Source: Mycobacterium rhizamassiliense
GTDB taxonomy: Bacteria > Actinomycetota > Actinomycetes > Mycobacteriales > Mycobacteriaceae
Assembly: GCF_900157375.1 (NCBI RefSeq)
Contig: NZ_LT721901.1
Location: forward strand, 3,210,315-3,274,314
DNA: 64,000 nucleotides
Direction of reading: 5' to 3'
Shown here piece by piece: positions 32,315 through 41,660 of the stretch. Under the pieces are notes generated by a model. That model searched no databases, was not told the DNA's origin, and was given only the letters and a program-made list of their open reading frames with translations. The position numbers were made by a program, and so were the translations under genes. Position 1 is the first letter of the stretch. Each line of letters begins with the position of its first letter.

Positions 32315-33202
32315 ATGTGTCGACTCTTCGGGCTGCACGCGGGCAAGCACGCGTGCGTCGCAACGTTTTGGCTGTTGGACGCCCCCGACAGCCTGTCCGA
32401 ACAGAGCAGAAAGAACCCCGACGGCACCGGCTTGGGCGTCTTCGGCGCGGACGGCGAACCGCACCTGTACAAGGAGCCGATCGCCGCATGGCAGGACGCG
32501 ACGTTCGCCACCGAGTCGCACCAGCTGACCGGCACGACGTTCATCGCCCATGTCCGCTACGCGACCACCGGCTCGCTGGACGTCCGCAACACCCACCCGT
32601 TCCAGCAGGATGGCAGGATCTTCGCGCACAACGGCGTGCTCGAGGGCCTCGATGTCCTGGACGAACGGCTGCGCGAGGTAGGCACCGACCACCTGGTGCA
32701 GGGCGACACCGACTCCGAGCGGATGTTCGCCTTGATCACCGCGTCCATTCGCGCACACGGCGGAGACATCCCGGCCGGCCTGGCCGACGCCATGAGATGG
32801 CTGGCGGACAACATCCCGATCTATGCGGTCAACGTGTTGCTGAGCACGGCCACCGACATCTGGGCGCTGCGCTACCCGGAAACCCATCAGCTTTGCCTGC
32901 TGGACCGGTCCGACGAGACGGCGGCAACTGAGCCGGAGTTCGACTTGCGTACCAAGCGAATTCACGCGCAGTCCGACTCGCTGTGCGCGCGACCGTCGGT
33001 GGTGCTGGCCACCGAACCGATGGACGACGACCCGCGCTGGCGGCTGTTGCACCCGGGCGAGCTGGTGCATGTCGACGCCGGCCTGCAGATCACCCGGACG
33101 CTGATTCTGCCGGACCCACCGCGGCATCTGCTGCGCCGGGAAGACCTCAGCGTGCCGGTCGAAGACGCGCAGCACGCGCTGCCGAACACCCGAAAGTTGT
33201 GA
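32315..33202 (+). CDS. Class II glutamine amidotransferase-like protein
   Basis: 295 aa, Ntn-hydrolase fold. Cys2 of MCRLFGLHAG would be the N-terminal nucleophile after Met removal. NPDGTGLG, FIAHVRYATTG and the NTHPF/FAHNGVL segments match the glutaminase domain of the YafJ/EgtC/GatD-like family. No synthetase domain is attached, so either it has a separate partner or it acts on a small amide. It corresponds in position to Rv1061 and is followed 1 bp later by the patatin gene. Confidence 0.87.
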   Translation: MCRLFGLHAGKHACVATFWLLDAPDSLSEQSRKNPDGTGLGVFGADGEPHLYKEPIAAWQDATFATESHQLTGTTFIAHVRYATTGSLDVRNTHPFQQDGRIFAHNGVLEGLDVLDERLREVGTDHLVQGDTDSERMFALITASIRAHGGDIPAGLADAMRWLADNIPIYAVNVLLSTATDIWALRYPETHQLCLLDRSDETAATEPEFDLRTKRIHAQSDSLCARPSVVLATEPMDDDPRWRLLHPGELVHVDAGLQITRTLILPDPPRHLLRREDLSVPVEDAQHALPNTRKL

Positions 33203-33203
33203 C

Positions 33204-34073
33204 ATGACGACCAAACGCGCGCTGGTGCTGGCCGGCGGGGGGATAGCCGGGATCGCTTGGGAGACCGGCGTTCTGCGGGGTATCGCCGACGAGTCACCGG
33301 CGGCGGCGCGGCTGCTGCTGGAATCCGACGTCCTGGTCGGCACGTCGGCCGGCTCGGCGGTCTCGGCGCAGATCGGCAGCGGCGACACGCTAGAGGCACT
33401 ATTCGACCGGCAGGTCGGCGAGGCATCGGGGGAGATCGATTCCGGCGTCGACTTCGAGACCATCACCGAACTCTTCCTGACGGCGCTGGGCGGGCCCTAC
33501 GAGCCGTCGCTGGACAAGACGCGTCAGCAGATGCAGCGCATCGGCGCCGTGGCGCTGACCACCGCGACCGTCGCCGAGCCGGTGCGCCGCGGGGTCATCG
33601 CGCAGCGCTTGCCGGCGCACGATTGGCCGCGGCGCACCCTGCGCATCACCGCAATCGACACCGCCACCGGCGAATTGGTGGTGTTCGACCGGGATTCGGG
33701 CGTCGAGCTCGTCGACGCGGTGGCGGCCAGCTGCGCGGTGCCCGGCGCGTGGCCGCCGGTGACGATCGACGGCAGGCGCTACATGGACGGCGGGATCGCG
33801 AGCCCGGTCAACGTGGGGGTCGCGCGCGATTGCGATGCGGCCGTGGTCCTGGTGCCCTCGGCGCCCGACGCGCCCTGGCCGTTCGGCGACGGGCCGGTCG
33901 CGGAGCTCGCGGCGTTCCCCGGAGCGACGCTCGCCGTGTTCGCCGACGCCGACTCGTTGGAGGCGTTCGGGCCCAACCTGCTGGATCCGCGCTGCCGCAT
34001 CCCCTCGGCGCTGGCCGGGCGCGAACAGGGCCGCCGCGAAGCGCCGGCGATCGCGCGGTTCCTGGGCGTCTGA
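33204..34073 (+). CDS. Patatin-like phospholipase (Rv1062-type)
   Basis: 289 aa. It has a Ser-Asp dyad lipase fold: oxyanion loop LAGGGIAGIAWETG, nucleophile GTSAGSAVS and catalytic aspartate YMDGGIASP. No signal peptide. The ATG lies one base after the amidotransferase stop, suggesting a two-gene operon. A second patatin gene lies convergently at 34121. The likely activity is on acyl esters or phospholipids, substrate unknown. Confidence 0.88.
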   Translation: MTTKRALVLAGGGIAGIAWETGVLRGIADESPAAARLLLESDVLVGTSAGSAVSAQIGSGDTLEALFDRQVGEASGEIDSGVDFETITELFLTALGGPYEPSLDKTRQQMQRIGAVALTTATVAEPVRRGVIAQRLPAHDWPRRTLRITAIDTATGELVVFDRDSGVELVDAVAASCAVPGAWPPVTIDGRRYMDGGIASPVNVGVARDCDAAVVLVPSAPDAPWPFGDGPVAELAAFPGATLAVFADADSLEAFGPNLLDPRCRIPSALAGREQGRREAPAIARFLGV

Positions 34074-34120
34074 TCAGACCGCGAGTTCCCTTTTGCCACA
34101 AGGTGTCTCGTGGCGGGAGG

Positions 34121-35215
34121 CTAGCCCTGGGCCGCGGGTGGTTCGGGTTGCTCCGTCGCCCGTTCGTGGGAATCCAGCGCCTGCTCGGCCAGCGCGCGGC
34201 CGACCTCGATCATCTCTGCCGCGCGGTGGAAATCCAGGCTTCGGCACGTCGAGCGCGGCACCTCGATCAGCAGGTCGGCCGGATACGCCGACAGCGTGTG
34301 GCGGGTCAGCGCGGACTGGGCGATGTCGAACGCGCGGTAGACCACCTCGAAGCTGCCCAGCTTCGGAACTTCAAGCGCCGCATCGAGTTCGTGCTCCTCG
34401 CTGCCGGGCAGTTCCTCGTCCGATTCGTCCGCCGTCCCGAGTCGGCTCAACACGGCCCGCGCGGTCGGCCGGTCGAGCAGCGAGCGGACAGCGCTGGTGT
34501 CGAGCAGCGCGGAAGTGCTGCGCACCATGCGGTTCAGCCACTCGGCCGTCGCGCCCGGCTCCGGCTCGCGCTTGTCGATCACCTCGCTGCCGCTGACGGC
34601 CACGGCGATCGTCAGGTCGGCATTGACCGCCGCGAGCGGGGCCATCGGCAGCGGATCCAGGATGCCGCCGTCGGCAAGCAGCCGGCCGTCGACCTCGTAC
34701 GGGGCGATGACGCCGGGGATCGCGATGGAGGCCCGAATCGCCTCGTCGAGGGGGCCGCGCTGAAACCACACCGACTTTCCGGCCAGCAGGTCGGTGGCGA
34801 CCGCGGTGTAGGGGATCGGCAGGTCTTCGATGGCGACCGGGCCCAGGATGTCGCGCACGGCGTCCAGGATCTTGCCGGCCCGCAGCACGCCGGCCGCGCT
34901 GATCGACGGGTCGAGCAGCCGCAGGATGGTGCGCTGGGTCAGCGACTTCGCCCAGTCGGCGAACTCGTCGAGGTGCCCGGCCGCATGCAGCCCGCCGACG
35001 ATCGCACCCATCGAAGAGCCGGTGACCCCCACGATCTCGTAGCCGCGCGCGGTCAGCGCCTCGATCACCCCGATGTGGGCGTAGCCCCGGGCGCCGCCGC
35101 TGCCCAGCGCCACCGCCACCCGCGGCGGTGCTGATGGACGTGTGACTTCCCCGGGCACCCGTCCATTTTGCGTTGCGCAGCGCGCCGGCGCCGGGCCGGG
35201 AGGGGGTTTTTTCAC
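34121..35215 (-). CDS. Patatin-like phospholipase (Rv1063c-type)
   Basis: Up to 364 aa, near the 360 aa of Rv1063c. Oxyanion loop LGSGGARGYAHIGVIEAL, nucleophile GSSMGAIVG and catalytic ADGGILDPLP. This is the RssA/NTE-like subgroup of patatins. The GTG at 35215 gives the longest frame; GTG at 35158 gives 345 aa and is possible because neither start has a strong Shine-Dalgarno. It converges with the first patatin gene across a 47-bp gap. Confidence 0.88.
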   Translation of the reverse strand: MKKPPPGPAPARCATQNGRVPGEVTRPSAPPRVAVALGSGGARGYAHIGVIEALTARGYEIVGVTGSSMGAIVGGLHAAGHLDEFADWAKSLTQRTILRLLDPSISAAGVLRAGKILDAVRDILGPVAIEDLPIPYTAVATDLLAGKSVWFQRGPLDEAIRASIAIPGVIAPYEVDGRLLADGGILDPLPMAPLAAVNADLTIAVAVSGSEVIDKREPEPGATAEWLNRMVRSTSALLDTSAVRSLLDRPTARAVLSRLGTADESDEELPGSEEHELDAALEVPKLGSFEVVYRAFDIAQSALTRHTLSAYPADLLIEVPRSTCRSLDFHRAAEMIEVGRALAEQALDSHERATEQPEPPAAQG

Positions 35216-35248
35216 GCGTGATCGTAATTGCGCATGGGGTCGAATCGG

Positions 35249-35704
35249 CTAGCCGCATTCGTCGCCGGCGGCGGCGACCGCGGCGGTGATCACGGCCGCC
35301 TGCCGGGCCGGCGTCAGCTCCGCCCACCGGGCATTCCAGCTGCCCGGGGTGCCGGACGGCGCGGCCTGAACCATCGCCAGATAGGGCTCCAGCAGCGACT
35401 GACCACCGGCTTTGGGCTGGGCTTCCATCCACACCTTTGCGGCGTGACAGGCCTGGTAGTACTGCTCTTCGGTCGACTCCGCCGGGACGTCGACCCTGGT
35501 CGTGACGCCGGCGGGGGAGATCCCGACCGCGCCGGGGGGCGCCGCGCTCGGGATGCGCGCACTGGCCGACGGGCGCGCCGACGACGAGGGGGCCGTGGCG
35601 CTGGGGGCGCCGTGCGCGCACGCGACGAGCCCGAGCGGACCGGCCAACCCGGCCGCCACGACGACCGCGGCCCACCGCGGGGACGTACGACAGCAGCGAC
35701 GCAC
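35249..35704 (-). CDS. lpqV: Lipoprotein LpqV
   Basis: 151-aa predicted lipoprotein. A hydrophobic signal (about 12-25) ends in the lipobox LVAC with Cys29, followed by a low-complexity Ala/Ser/Pro linker. The small globular domain (about 75-150) has YYQACHAAKVWMEAQPKAGG and a C-terminal AAGDECG, giving two cysteines for a possible disulphide. Function unknown. GTG start at 35704. It diverges from the cysteine dioxygenase gene across a 113-bp spacer. Confidence 0.85.
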   Translation of the reverse strand: MRRCCRTSPRWAAVVVAAGLAGPLGLVACAHGAPSATAPSSSARPSASARIPSAAPPGAVGISPAGVTTRVDVPAESTEEQYYQACHAAKVWMEAQPKAGGQSLLEPYLAMVQAAPSGTPGSWNARWAELTPARQAAVITAAVAAAGDECG

Positions 35705-35817
35705 AGAGTCAATTTATGCATACACTGGCGGCCGTGATCGAGCGCTTCGGATTTTGTGAGTGTTGTCGGCCTTAACGCCGCCGCTTGCCCATCCCGTTTT
35801 CCCTGGAGCTCTCACCA

Positions 35818-36402
35818 ATGTCTTTGCCTGCCGTTAGTTCCGTTGCGCCGCGTCCACGAGGCCTGGCTTCGCCAGCCGCCGGTCCCACGCGCCTGCGGGT
35901 TTCCGACCTGCTGCATGCCACCGATCAGGCCGCTGACGACGTCCTGTCCGGACGCTGCGACCACCTGCTGCCCGAGGACGGCGTCCCGCGGTCGCAGCGC
36001 TGGTTCACCCGCGTCCACGGCGACGACGAGCTGGATATCTGGCTGATCAGCTGGGTCCGGGGCCACGCGACCGAGCTGCACGACCACGGGGGATCGCTGG
36101 GCGCGCTGACCGTGTTGTCCGGGTCGCTCAACGAATTCCGCTGGGACGGCCGGGGATTGCGCCGGCGCCGGCTGGATGCCGGCGATCAGGCCGGGTTTCC
36201 GCTGGGCTGGGTGCACGACGTGGTGTGGGCGCCGCGCCCGTCGCCGGGGCCGGTGATCTCCCTCAACGGGCCGGTGACGCCGACCCTGAGCGTGCACGCC
36301 TACTCGCCGCCGCTGTCGGCCATGTCGTACTACGACATCACCGAGCGCAACACGCTGCGCCGCCAGCGCACCGAGCTGACCGATCAACCGGAGGGGACGT
36401 GA
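35818..36402 (+). CDS. Cysteine dioxygenase family protein
   Basis: Cupin-fold iron enzyme, 194 aa, Rv1065-type. The metal-binding motif is ELHDHGGSLGAL and the third histidine is in GFPLGWVHDV. The family oxidises cysteine to cysteine sulfinate. ATG at 35818 with GGAG ten bases upstream was preferred over an in-frame TTG at 35785. The stop overlaps the rhodanese gene (TGATG), so the two are translated together. This points to a sulfur-oxidation or sulfur-transfer pair. Confidence 0.87.
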   Translation: MSLPAVSSVAPRPRGLASPAAGPTRLRVSDLLHATDQAADDVLSGRCDHLLPEDGVPRSQRWFTRVHGDDELDIWLISWVRGHATELHDHGGSLGALTVLSGSLNEFRWDGRGLRRRRLDAGDQAGFPLGWVHDVVWAPRPSPGPVISLNGPVTPTLSVHAYSPPLSAMSYYDITERNTLRRQRTELTDQPEGT

Positions 36403-36845
36403 TGAGCAGCCGCATCGACGTGGTTTTGAGATCGGCTCGGCGCCGGTTACGGCGCCTGCCTGCCGCCCAGGTGCCCGACGCGCTGCGCCGCGGCGCGGTG
36501 CTGGTCGACATCCGGCCGCAGGCCCAGCGGTTTCGCGAAGGCGAGGTGCCGGGCGCCCTGATCATCGAACGCAACGTCCTGGAATGGCGTTGCGACCCCA
36601 CCAGCGACGCCCGGCTGCCCGAGGCCGTCGGCGACGACGTCCATTGGGTGATCCTGTGTTCGGAGGGCTACACGTCCAGCCTGGCGGCGGCGGCCCTGCT
36701 CGACATCGGCCTGCACCGCGCCACCGACGTCATCGGCGGCTACCACGCGCTGGCCGGCGCGGGCGTGCTCGACGAGCTGCGCGGTGAGCCGCCCGCCCCA
36801 GCGGCGCTGGCCAACGCCGGCGGCGCCGTACGACGCTGGCTCTAG
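36402..36845 (+). CDS. Rhodanese-like sulfurtransferase
   Basis: 147-aa single rhodanese domain, Rv1066-type. GAVLVDIRPQAQRFREGEVP is the N-terminal substrate-like motif. The active-site loop is VILCSEGYTSS with the persulfide cysteine. DVIGGYHALAGAG is the terminal signature. It is coupled to the cysteine dioxygenase gene, so it probably handles sulfane sulfur or sulfite derived from cysteine. The stop is directly adjacent to the stop of the convergent gene. Confidence 0.88.
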   Translation: MSSRIDVVLRSARRRLRRLPAAQVPDALRRGAVLVDIRPQAQRFREGEVPGALIIERNVLEWRCDPTSDARLPEAVGDDVHWVILCSEGYTSSLAAAALLDIGLHRATDVIGGYHALAGAGVLDELRGEPPAPAALANAGGAVRRWL

Positions 36846-38564
36846 TCACTCGTTGGAATGCAGCATCGGCCGCAGCTTCTCGGTCTTCTCCGGCGTCCAC
36901 CCCGGCGGTGACAGCACCGCGGCCCAGCCGTCGGCGACGTCGGCGACATAGCGGTGGCCGTGCCCGTCTGGCACGTCCACCGCGACCGCCATGTCGGCCG
37001 AGACCTGCAGGAACGTCACGACCGGAATCCAACGGGTTTGCGGCAGCACGTCGTAGCCCCGCCTTTCGCGCAGCCAATCCGGCTTGCTGAACAGCAGATC
37101 CGGCGTCCACCACGCGATCGGGTCGGACGCGTGCTGCAAATACACCACCCGCGGATGTCCCCACGGGTCCTTGGGGCGATCCAAATTGCTTGGGCGAGCG
37201 ACGAATCGGACGTTGCGGCCGTCGTGGTAGATCGGTAGCCACTGCGGCGAACCGGAGTCGCGTGTCGCCGTCAGGTCCGTCCAGATGGTGTTGTTGAACG
37301 TCGGTCCGCTGAACAACGCGCCGTCGGTGCGGGCCAGCACGTTGTTGAGGCTCATGAACGGCGCCTCGCCCCCGAAGGATCCGAGGCTCTCACCGAACAC
37401 GACGAGCTTGGGCCGTTGCTCCTCGGGCAGCTGCCGGATCAGTCGATCCACCGCCTCGAACAGGGCCTGCCCGGCGTGCCGCGCATTCTCCTTGTCCACC
37501 AGGAAGGACAACCAGCTCGGCAAGAACGAGTACTGCATGCTCACGATCGCGGTGTTGCCGTTGTACATGTACTCCAGCGCCGAGGCTTCGGCCTCGTTGA
37601 TCCAGCCGGTCCCGGTGGTCGTTGCGACCGCGACGACCTGGCGCTGCAGGCCGCCTTCGCGTTGCAGTTCGCGCGCCGCCAGCTCGGCGGTCGCGGTGAT
37701 GCCGTCGGCGGAATCCAGCCCGGCGTAGGCGCGGATCGGTTCGACGGCCGGGGCGCCGTTGAAAGCGCTCAGCTGGTCGAGGTGGGGGCCGCCGCTGACG
37801 AAGATGCGGCCCTGGTGGCCCAGCGACTCCCACGACACCAGCGATTCGGGGCCGCCCGATCGCAGTGCGCTTTTTGGCGCTGCGGTGTCCGGGCTCATCT
37901 CGTTGTTGGCCGAGGCGAACGTGTTGTTCAGGGTCCGCATCGTGTACTTGATCACCACACCGTTGAGCAGGGTGATCGTCAGCGCCACCAGCGCGACCAC
38001 CACGATGGTCACCGAGAGGCGGAAGGTAGCGATCCGATCGAGTTCGCCCACCAGGAATTTGACCAGCCAGCGAATGAACTGGCCGATTTCGACGACGGTG
38101 AACAGCGCCACGAGCGACAGGACTGCGGACAGCGGGTAGTCATACCACTGCAGGTGCGCCACGCCCATCAGGTCGCGCACATCGTCCTGCCACACGTGAA
38201 ACCAGATCGCCATCAGCACCTGGCCGACCACGGCGACTGGGATCAGCACCTTCCACGCCCAGCGCGGCGCCGGCGGGCTGGACTTCGATTCACGCATGTA
38301 GCGCACCAGCCAGACCGAAAAGACGCCCAGCCCATAGCCGATGGCGCCGGAGAACCCGCTGACCAGCCCCTGGAACAGCGGGCCGCGGGGCAGCAGCGAC
38401 GGCGTTAGGGAAAACCAGATGAAGATCAGGCCGACCGAGGTGCCGGTGAACGTATAATGCCTTACCCACCAAGGCTTTCGGACAGCCCCCGGAGCTACTG
38501 CGGTACCTTGGGCGCTGGCGTCGGGCTGGGCATCGGTGGTTGTCGCAGAGCCCGTTTCGCTCAT
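36846..38564 (-). CDS. Membrane-anchored alpha/beta-hydrolase (Rv1069c-type)
   Basis: 572 aa. Four to five transmembrane helices (about 38-60, 68-90, 110-130, 145-165 and 195-215) precede a large extracytoplasmic domain. This domain has the nucleophile motif FGESLGSFGGE and the histidine-containing QHASDPIAWW. It matches the Abhydrolase_9 N- and C-terminal family, of unknown substrate but suspected envelope-lipid role. It lies 9 bp downstream of echA8 on the same strand. Confidence 0.86.
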   Translation of the reverse strand: MSETGSATTTDAQPDASAQGTAVAPGAVRKPWWVRHYTFTGTSVGLIFIWFSLTPSLLPRGPLFQGLVSGFSGAIGYGLGVFSVWLVRYMRESKSSPPAPRWAWKVLIPVAVVGQVLMAIWFHVWQDDVRDLMGVAHLQWYDYPLSAVLSLVALFTVVEIGQFIRWLVKFLVGELDRIATFRLSVTIVVVALVALTITLLNGVVIKYTMRTLNNTFASANNEMSPDTAAPKSALRSGGPESLVSWESLGHQGRIFVSGGPHLDQLSAFNGAPAVEPIRAYAGLDSADGITATAELAARELQREGGLQRQVVAVATTTGTGWINEAEASALEYMYNGNTAIVSMQYSFLPSWLSFLVDKENARHAGQALFEAVDRLIRQLPEEQRPKLVVFGESLGSFGGEAPFMSLNNVLARTDGALFSGPTFNNTIWTDLTATRDSGSPQWLPIYHDGRNVRFVARPSNLDRPKDPWGHPRVVYLQHASDPIAWWTPDLLFSKPDWLRERRGYDVLPQTRWIPVVTFLQVSADMAVAVDVPDGHGHRYVADVADGWAAVLSPPGWTPEKTEKLRPMLHSNE

Positions 38565-38573
38565 CGCAGCAGC

Positions 38574-39356
38574 TTACCGATGGGTGAAGTTGGGAGCGCG
38601 TTTTTCGATGAAGGCCGTCATTCCCTCGGACTGGTCGTCGGTCGCGAAAGTCGAATGGAACAGCCGGCGTTCGTAGAGCAGCCCCTCGGTCAGGGTGGAC
38701 TCGAAGGCGCGGTTGACGGCTTCTTTGGCCATCCGGGCGGCCGACAGCGACATCTGCGAAATGGTGGTCGCGACGGCCTTGGCCTCGGTCAGCAGGTCGT
38801 CGGCCGGCACCACCCGCGAAACCAGGCCGCTGCGTTCGGCTTCCTCGGCGCCGATGGTGCGACCGGTCAGGATCAGGTCCATCGCCTTGGCCTTGCCGAT
38901 GGCGCGGGTCAGGCGCTGCGAACCGCCCATGCCGGGCAGCACGCCGAGCTTGATCTCCGGCTGGCCGAATTTGGCGGTGTCGGCGGCGATCAGCAGGTCG
39001 CACATCATCGCGAGCTCACACCCGCCGCCCAGTGCATGCCCGGCCACCGCGGCGATCGTCGGCGTCCGGACGGCGGCCAGCTTGGCCCACGGGGCGAAGA
39101 AGTCGGCGCTGAACGCGTCGGCGAAACTCAGGTCGGCCATCTCCTTGATGTCGGCGCCCGCGGCGAACGCCTTGGCCGAACCGGTGATGATGATGGCGCC
39201 CACACCCGGGTCATTGTCGAATTCGGTTGCGGCGGTGGTTACTTCGTGCATCACCTGGCTGTTGAGCGCGTTGAGCGCCTGCGGCCGGTTCAGGGTGATG
39301 ATGGCTACCCGCTCGTCGCGTTCGACCAGGATGGTTTCGTAGCTTGTTTCCGTCAT
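38574..39356 (-). CDS. echA8: Enoyl-CoA hydratase EchA8
   Basis: Crotonase-fold enzyme of beta-oxidation, 260 aa, hydrating 2-enoyl-CoA. The oxyanion blocks [10 protein letters not shown] and [15 protein letters not shown] contain the first catalytic Glu. [17 protein letters not shown] contains the second Glu and the GG turn. ATG at 39356 lies 14 bp after echA9, making an echA9-echA8 operon that may run on into the hydrolase gene. Confidence 0.93.
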   Translation of the reverse strand: MTETSYETILVERDERVAIITLNRPQALNALNSQVMHEVTTAATEFDNDPGVGAIIITGSAKAFAAGADIKEMADLSFADAFSADFFAPWAKLAAVRTPTIAAVAGHALGGGCELAMMCDLLIAADTAKFGQPEIKLGVLPGMGGSQRLTRAIGKAKAMDLILTGRTIGAEEAERSGLVSRVVPADDLLTEAKAVATTISQMSLSAARMAKEAVNRAFESTLTEGLLYERRLFHSTFATDDQSEGMTAFIEKRAPNFTHR

Positions 39357-39370
39357 TGCACATCGCCTTT

Positions 39371-40420
39371 CTAGAAACTCAAGTCGTCGTCGACCGGCGC
39401 GAAGTACGCCTCGATGTCAGCCGCCGTCACCTCGGCAAGCGTTGCCGGTGACCACTTCGGATTGCGATCCTTGTCGATCAGCTGCGCCCGGATGCCCTCC
39501 ACCAGGTCGTGTGACCGAAGCGACGCCGAAGACACCCGATAGTCTTGAACCAGAACGTCTTTCACTGTTTCCAATTTGCCGGCGCGGCGCACCGCCGCCA
39601 AGGTCACCGAAAGCGAGATCGGGGATCGGGTGGCGATCAGGTCGGCGGCGTCGTTCGCCGGGCCCGCGTCGTGCGCGCGCAACCGTGCGACGATGTCCTC
39701 GACGGTTTCACCCGCGTAGCATTCGTCGATCCAATCACGTTGTGCGGCAAGGGCACTGGGTGGTGGCTCGATGGCGTGCTTGGCGAGCGCGTCCTGGACG
39801 CCGTCGGCGACGACGGTCCGGGTGAACGCCTCGAGATCGCCGTGTGGCACATAGTGGTCGGCGAACCCCATGGCGATGGCGTCGGTTCCGGAGAACGGTG
39901 CGCCGGTCAGCGCGGCGTGCAGACCCAGGCCGCCCGGCGCCCTGGACAGCAGAAACATCCCGCCGACATCGGGGATGAAGCCGATGCCGACCTCGGGCAT
40001 CGCGATCTTGGAGCGGTCGGTCACCACGCGGGTGTTCGCGTGCGCGCTGACACCGACGCCGCCACCCATCACGATGCCGTCCATCAACGCCACATACGGC
40101 TTGGCGAATTCGGCGATCTGGGCGTTGAGCAGATACTCGTCGCGCCAGAAGCGTCGCGCCTCGATGCCGTCCTTGCGCGCGCTGTGATAGATCGAAACCA
40201 CGTCGCCGCCGGCGCACAACCCGCGCTCGCCGGCACCGGTCAGCACCACCGCGCGCACGGAATCGTCGGTCGCCCAGCGGTCGAGCAGCGGCGCCAGCGC
40301 GTCCACCATGGTCTGGTTCAGCGAGTTGATCGCCTTGGGGCGGTTGAGCGTGATCAAGCCGACACCGTTGTCGACCCGGGACAAGACCTCGTCGGTTTCC
40401 TCAGCCACACCGTCGGTCAC
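39371..40420 (-). CDS. echA9: 3-hydroxyisobutyryl-CoA hydrolase-type enoyl-CoA hydratase family protein EchA9
   Basis: 349 aa, longer than true enoyl-CoA hydratases and typical of 3-hydroxyisobutyryl-CoA hydrolase (valine catabolism). [20 protein letters not shown] is diagnostic, as is [22 protein letters not shown] at 40420 was chosen because GGGAGG lies 7 bases before it; ATG at 40435 lies upstream of that site. It is transcribed with echA8 and diverges from the Bax-inhibitor gene. Confidence 0.9.
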   Translation of the reverse strand: MTDGVAEETDEVLSRVDNGVGLITLNRPKAINSLNQTMVDALAPLLDRWATDDSVRAVVLTGAGERGLCAGGDVVSIYHSARKDGIEARRFWRDEYLLNAQIAEFAKPYVALMDGIVMGGGVGVSAHANTRVVTDRSKIAMPEVGIGFIPDVGGMFLLSRAPGGLGLHAALTGAPFSGTDAIAMGFADHYVPHGDLEAFTRTVVADGVQDALAKHAIEPPPSALAAQRDWIDECYAGETVEDIVARLRAHDAGPANDAADLIATRSPISLSVTLAAVRRAGKLETVKDVLVQDYRVSSASLRSHDLVEGIRAQLIDKDRNPKWSPATLAEVTAADIEAYFAPVDDDLSF

Positions 40421-40670
40421 GCCCGAGCCTCCCATCGCCGGAATTGGTGCCCGAGGCGTGGCAATAACGGCCGCCCGGGCCTTGACCAGCAATCTAGAGC
40501 GTGCCAACAGCAGCGTTTTTGGCGGGTAAGGATTATCTTTAAGCCGACGACAGCATCGGAGCCCGGAAACACCTAATAAAACCCAGCTCCACTGGGAACC
40601 CGGGACGACGACCGCTCGTTGAGCAGGTGTTCGCACAGCTCGAACCACAGTCTTAGGAGAGGATCCGACG

Positions 40671-41516
40671 GTGCGGGAAACAAGCAACCCGGTATTTCGT
40701 TCGCTGCCCAAGCAGAGCGGCGGATACGCGCAATTCGGCACTGGCATGGGTGCCGGTCAGCAGGGTTACTACCAGGCCGACCCCTACGCGGCGCCGTACC
40801 AGGAGGCCAGGGCCTCGAGGCCGCTGACCATCGACGACGTCGTCACGAAGACCGGCATCACGCTGGCCGTGCTGACGGCCACGGCGGTCGTTTCTTACTT
40901 CCTGGTGTCGGCCAACCTGGCGCTGGCGATGCCGCTGACCCTGATCGGCGCGCTGGGCGGCCTCGGGCTGGTCCTGGTGGCCACCTTCGGGCGCAAGCAG
41001 GACAGCCCGGCGATCGTGCTCAGCTACGCGGTGCTCGAGGGCCTGTTCCTCGGCGCCGTCTCGTTCGTCTTCGCCAACTTCACGGTGTCGCACGTCAGTG
41101 CCGGCATGCTGATCTTGCAGGCGGTCCTGGGTACCCTCGGCGTCTTCTTCGGCATGCTCGTGGTCTACAAGACCGGCGCGATCAGAGTTACGCCAAAGTT
41201 CACCCGCTGGGTGGTCGGCGCGATGTTCGGCGCCCTGGCCCTGTTGCTTGGCAACTTCCTGCTGGCGATGTTCGGTGTGGGCGGCGGCGCCGGTCTGGGC
41301 CTGCGCAGCGGCGGCCCGATCGCGATCCTGTTCTCGCTGGTGATGATTGGCATCGCGGCGTTCAGCTTCCTGATCGACTTCGACGCGGCCGACCAGATGA
41401 TCCGCGCGGGCGCGCCCGAGAAGGCGGCGTGGGGCATCGCACTCGGCCTGACCGTCACGCTGGTCTGGCTGTACCTCGAAATCCTGCGTCTGCTCAGTTA
41501 TCTGCAGAACGATTAG
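40671..41516 (+). CDS. Bax inhibitor-1/YccA family membrane protein (Rv1072-type)
   Basis: 281 aa. A soluble N-terminus of about 60 residues, rich in Gly/Tyr/Ala, precedes seven hydrophobic segments. AVLEGLFLGAVSF and the final DFDAADQMIRAGAPEKAAWG are characteristic of the UPF0005/Bax inhibitor-1 group. Distant relatives are calcium-leak channels; the mycobacterial role is unknown. GTG at 40671 follows AGGAGAGG. An intrinsic terminator follows directly. Confidence 0.88.
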   Translation: MRETSNPVFRSLPKQSGGYAQFGTGMGAGQQGYYQADPYAAPYQEARASRPLTIDDVVTKTGITLAVLTATAVVSYFLVSANLALAMPLTLIGALGGLGLVLVATFGRKQDSPAIVLSYAVLEGLFLGAVSFVFANFTVSHVSAGMLILQAVLGTLGVFFGMLVVYKTGAIRVTPKFTRWVVGAMFGALALLLGNFLLAMFGVGGGAGLGLRSGGPIAILFSLVMIGIAAFSFLIDFDAADQMIRAGAPEKAAWGIALGLTVTLVWLYLEILRLLSYLQND

Positions 41517-41529
41517 CTGCTCTACGGGA

Positions 41530-41565
41530 GAAGCCGGCACGTCGATGAGGCGTGCCGGCTTCTTT
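41530..41565 (+). terminator. Intrinsic terminator after the Bax-inhibitor gene
   Basis: A perfect 12-bp stem (GAAGCCGGCACG at 41530-41541 with 41551-41562) and 9-nt loop is followed by TTTGTG. It lies 13 bases after the stop codon and is one of the clearest rho-independent terminators in the window. Confidence 0.85.
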
Positions 41566-41660
41566 GTGCGCTGAGGGTGTTTGGGTGTGCGGGGGCGGCG
41601 GGCCCGACCGGCGTGTCGCCGCCCTGGGCGCACGCCGGACCGCGAAGGCCTAGCTAAGGC

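Noticed and set aside
35195..35215. GC-rich stretch followed by T6 on the + strand, terminator-like
   Set aside because: No + strand gene ends upstream of it, and it lies inside the start region of the - strand patatin gene, so a terminator role is unlikely.
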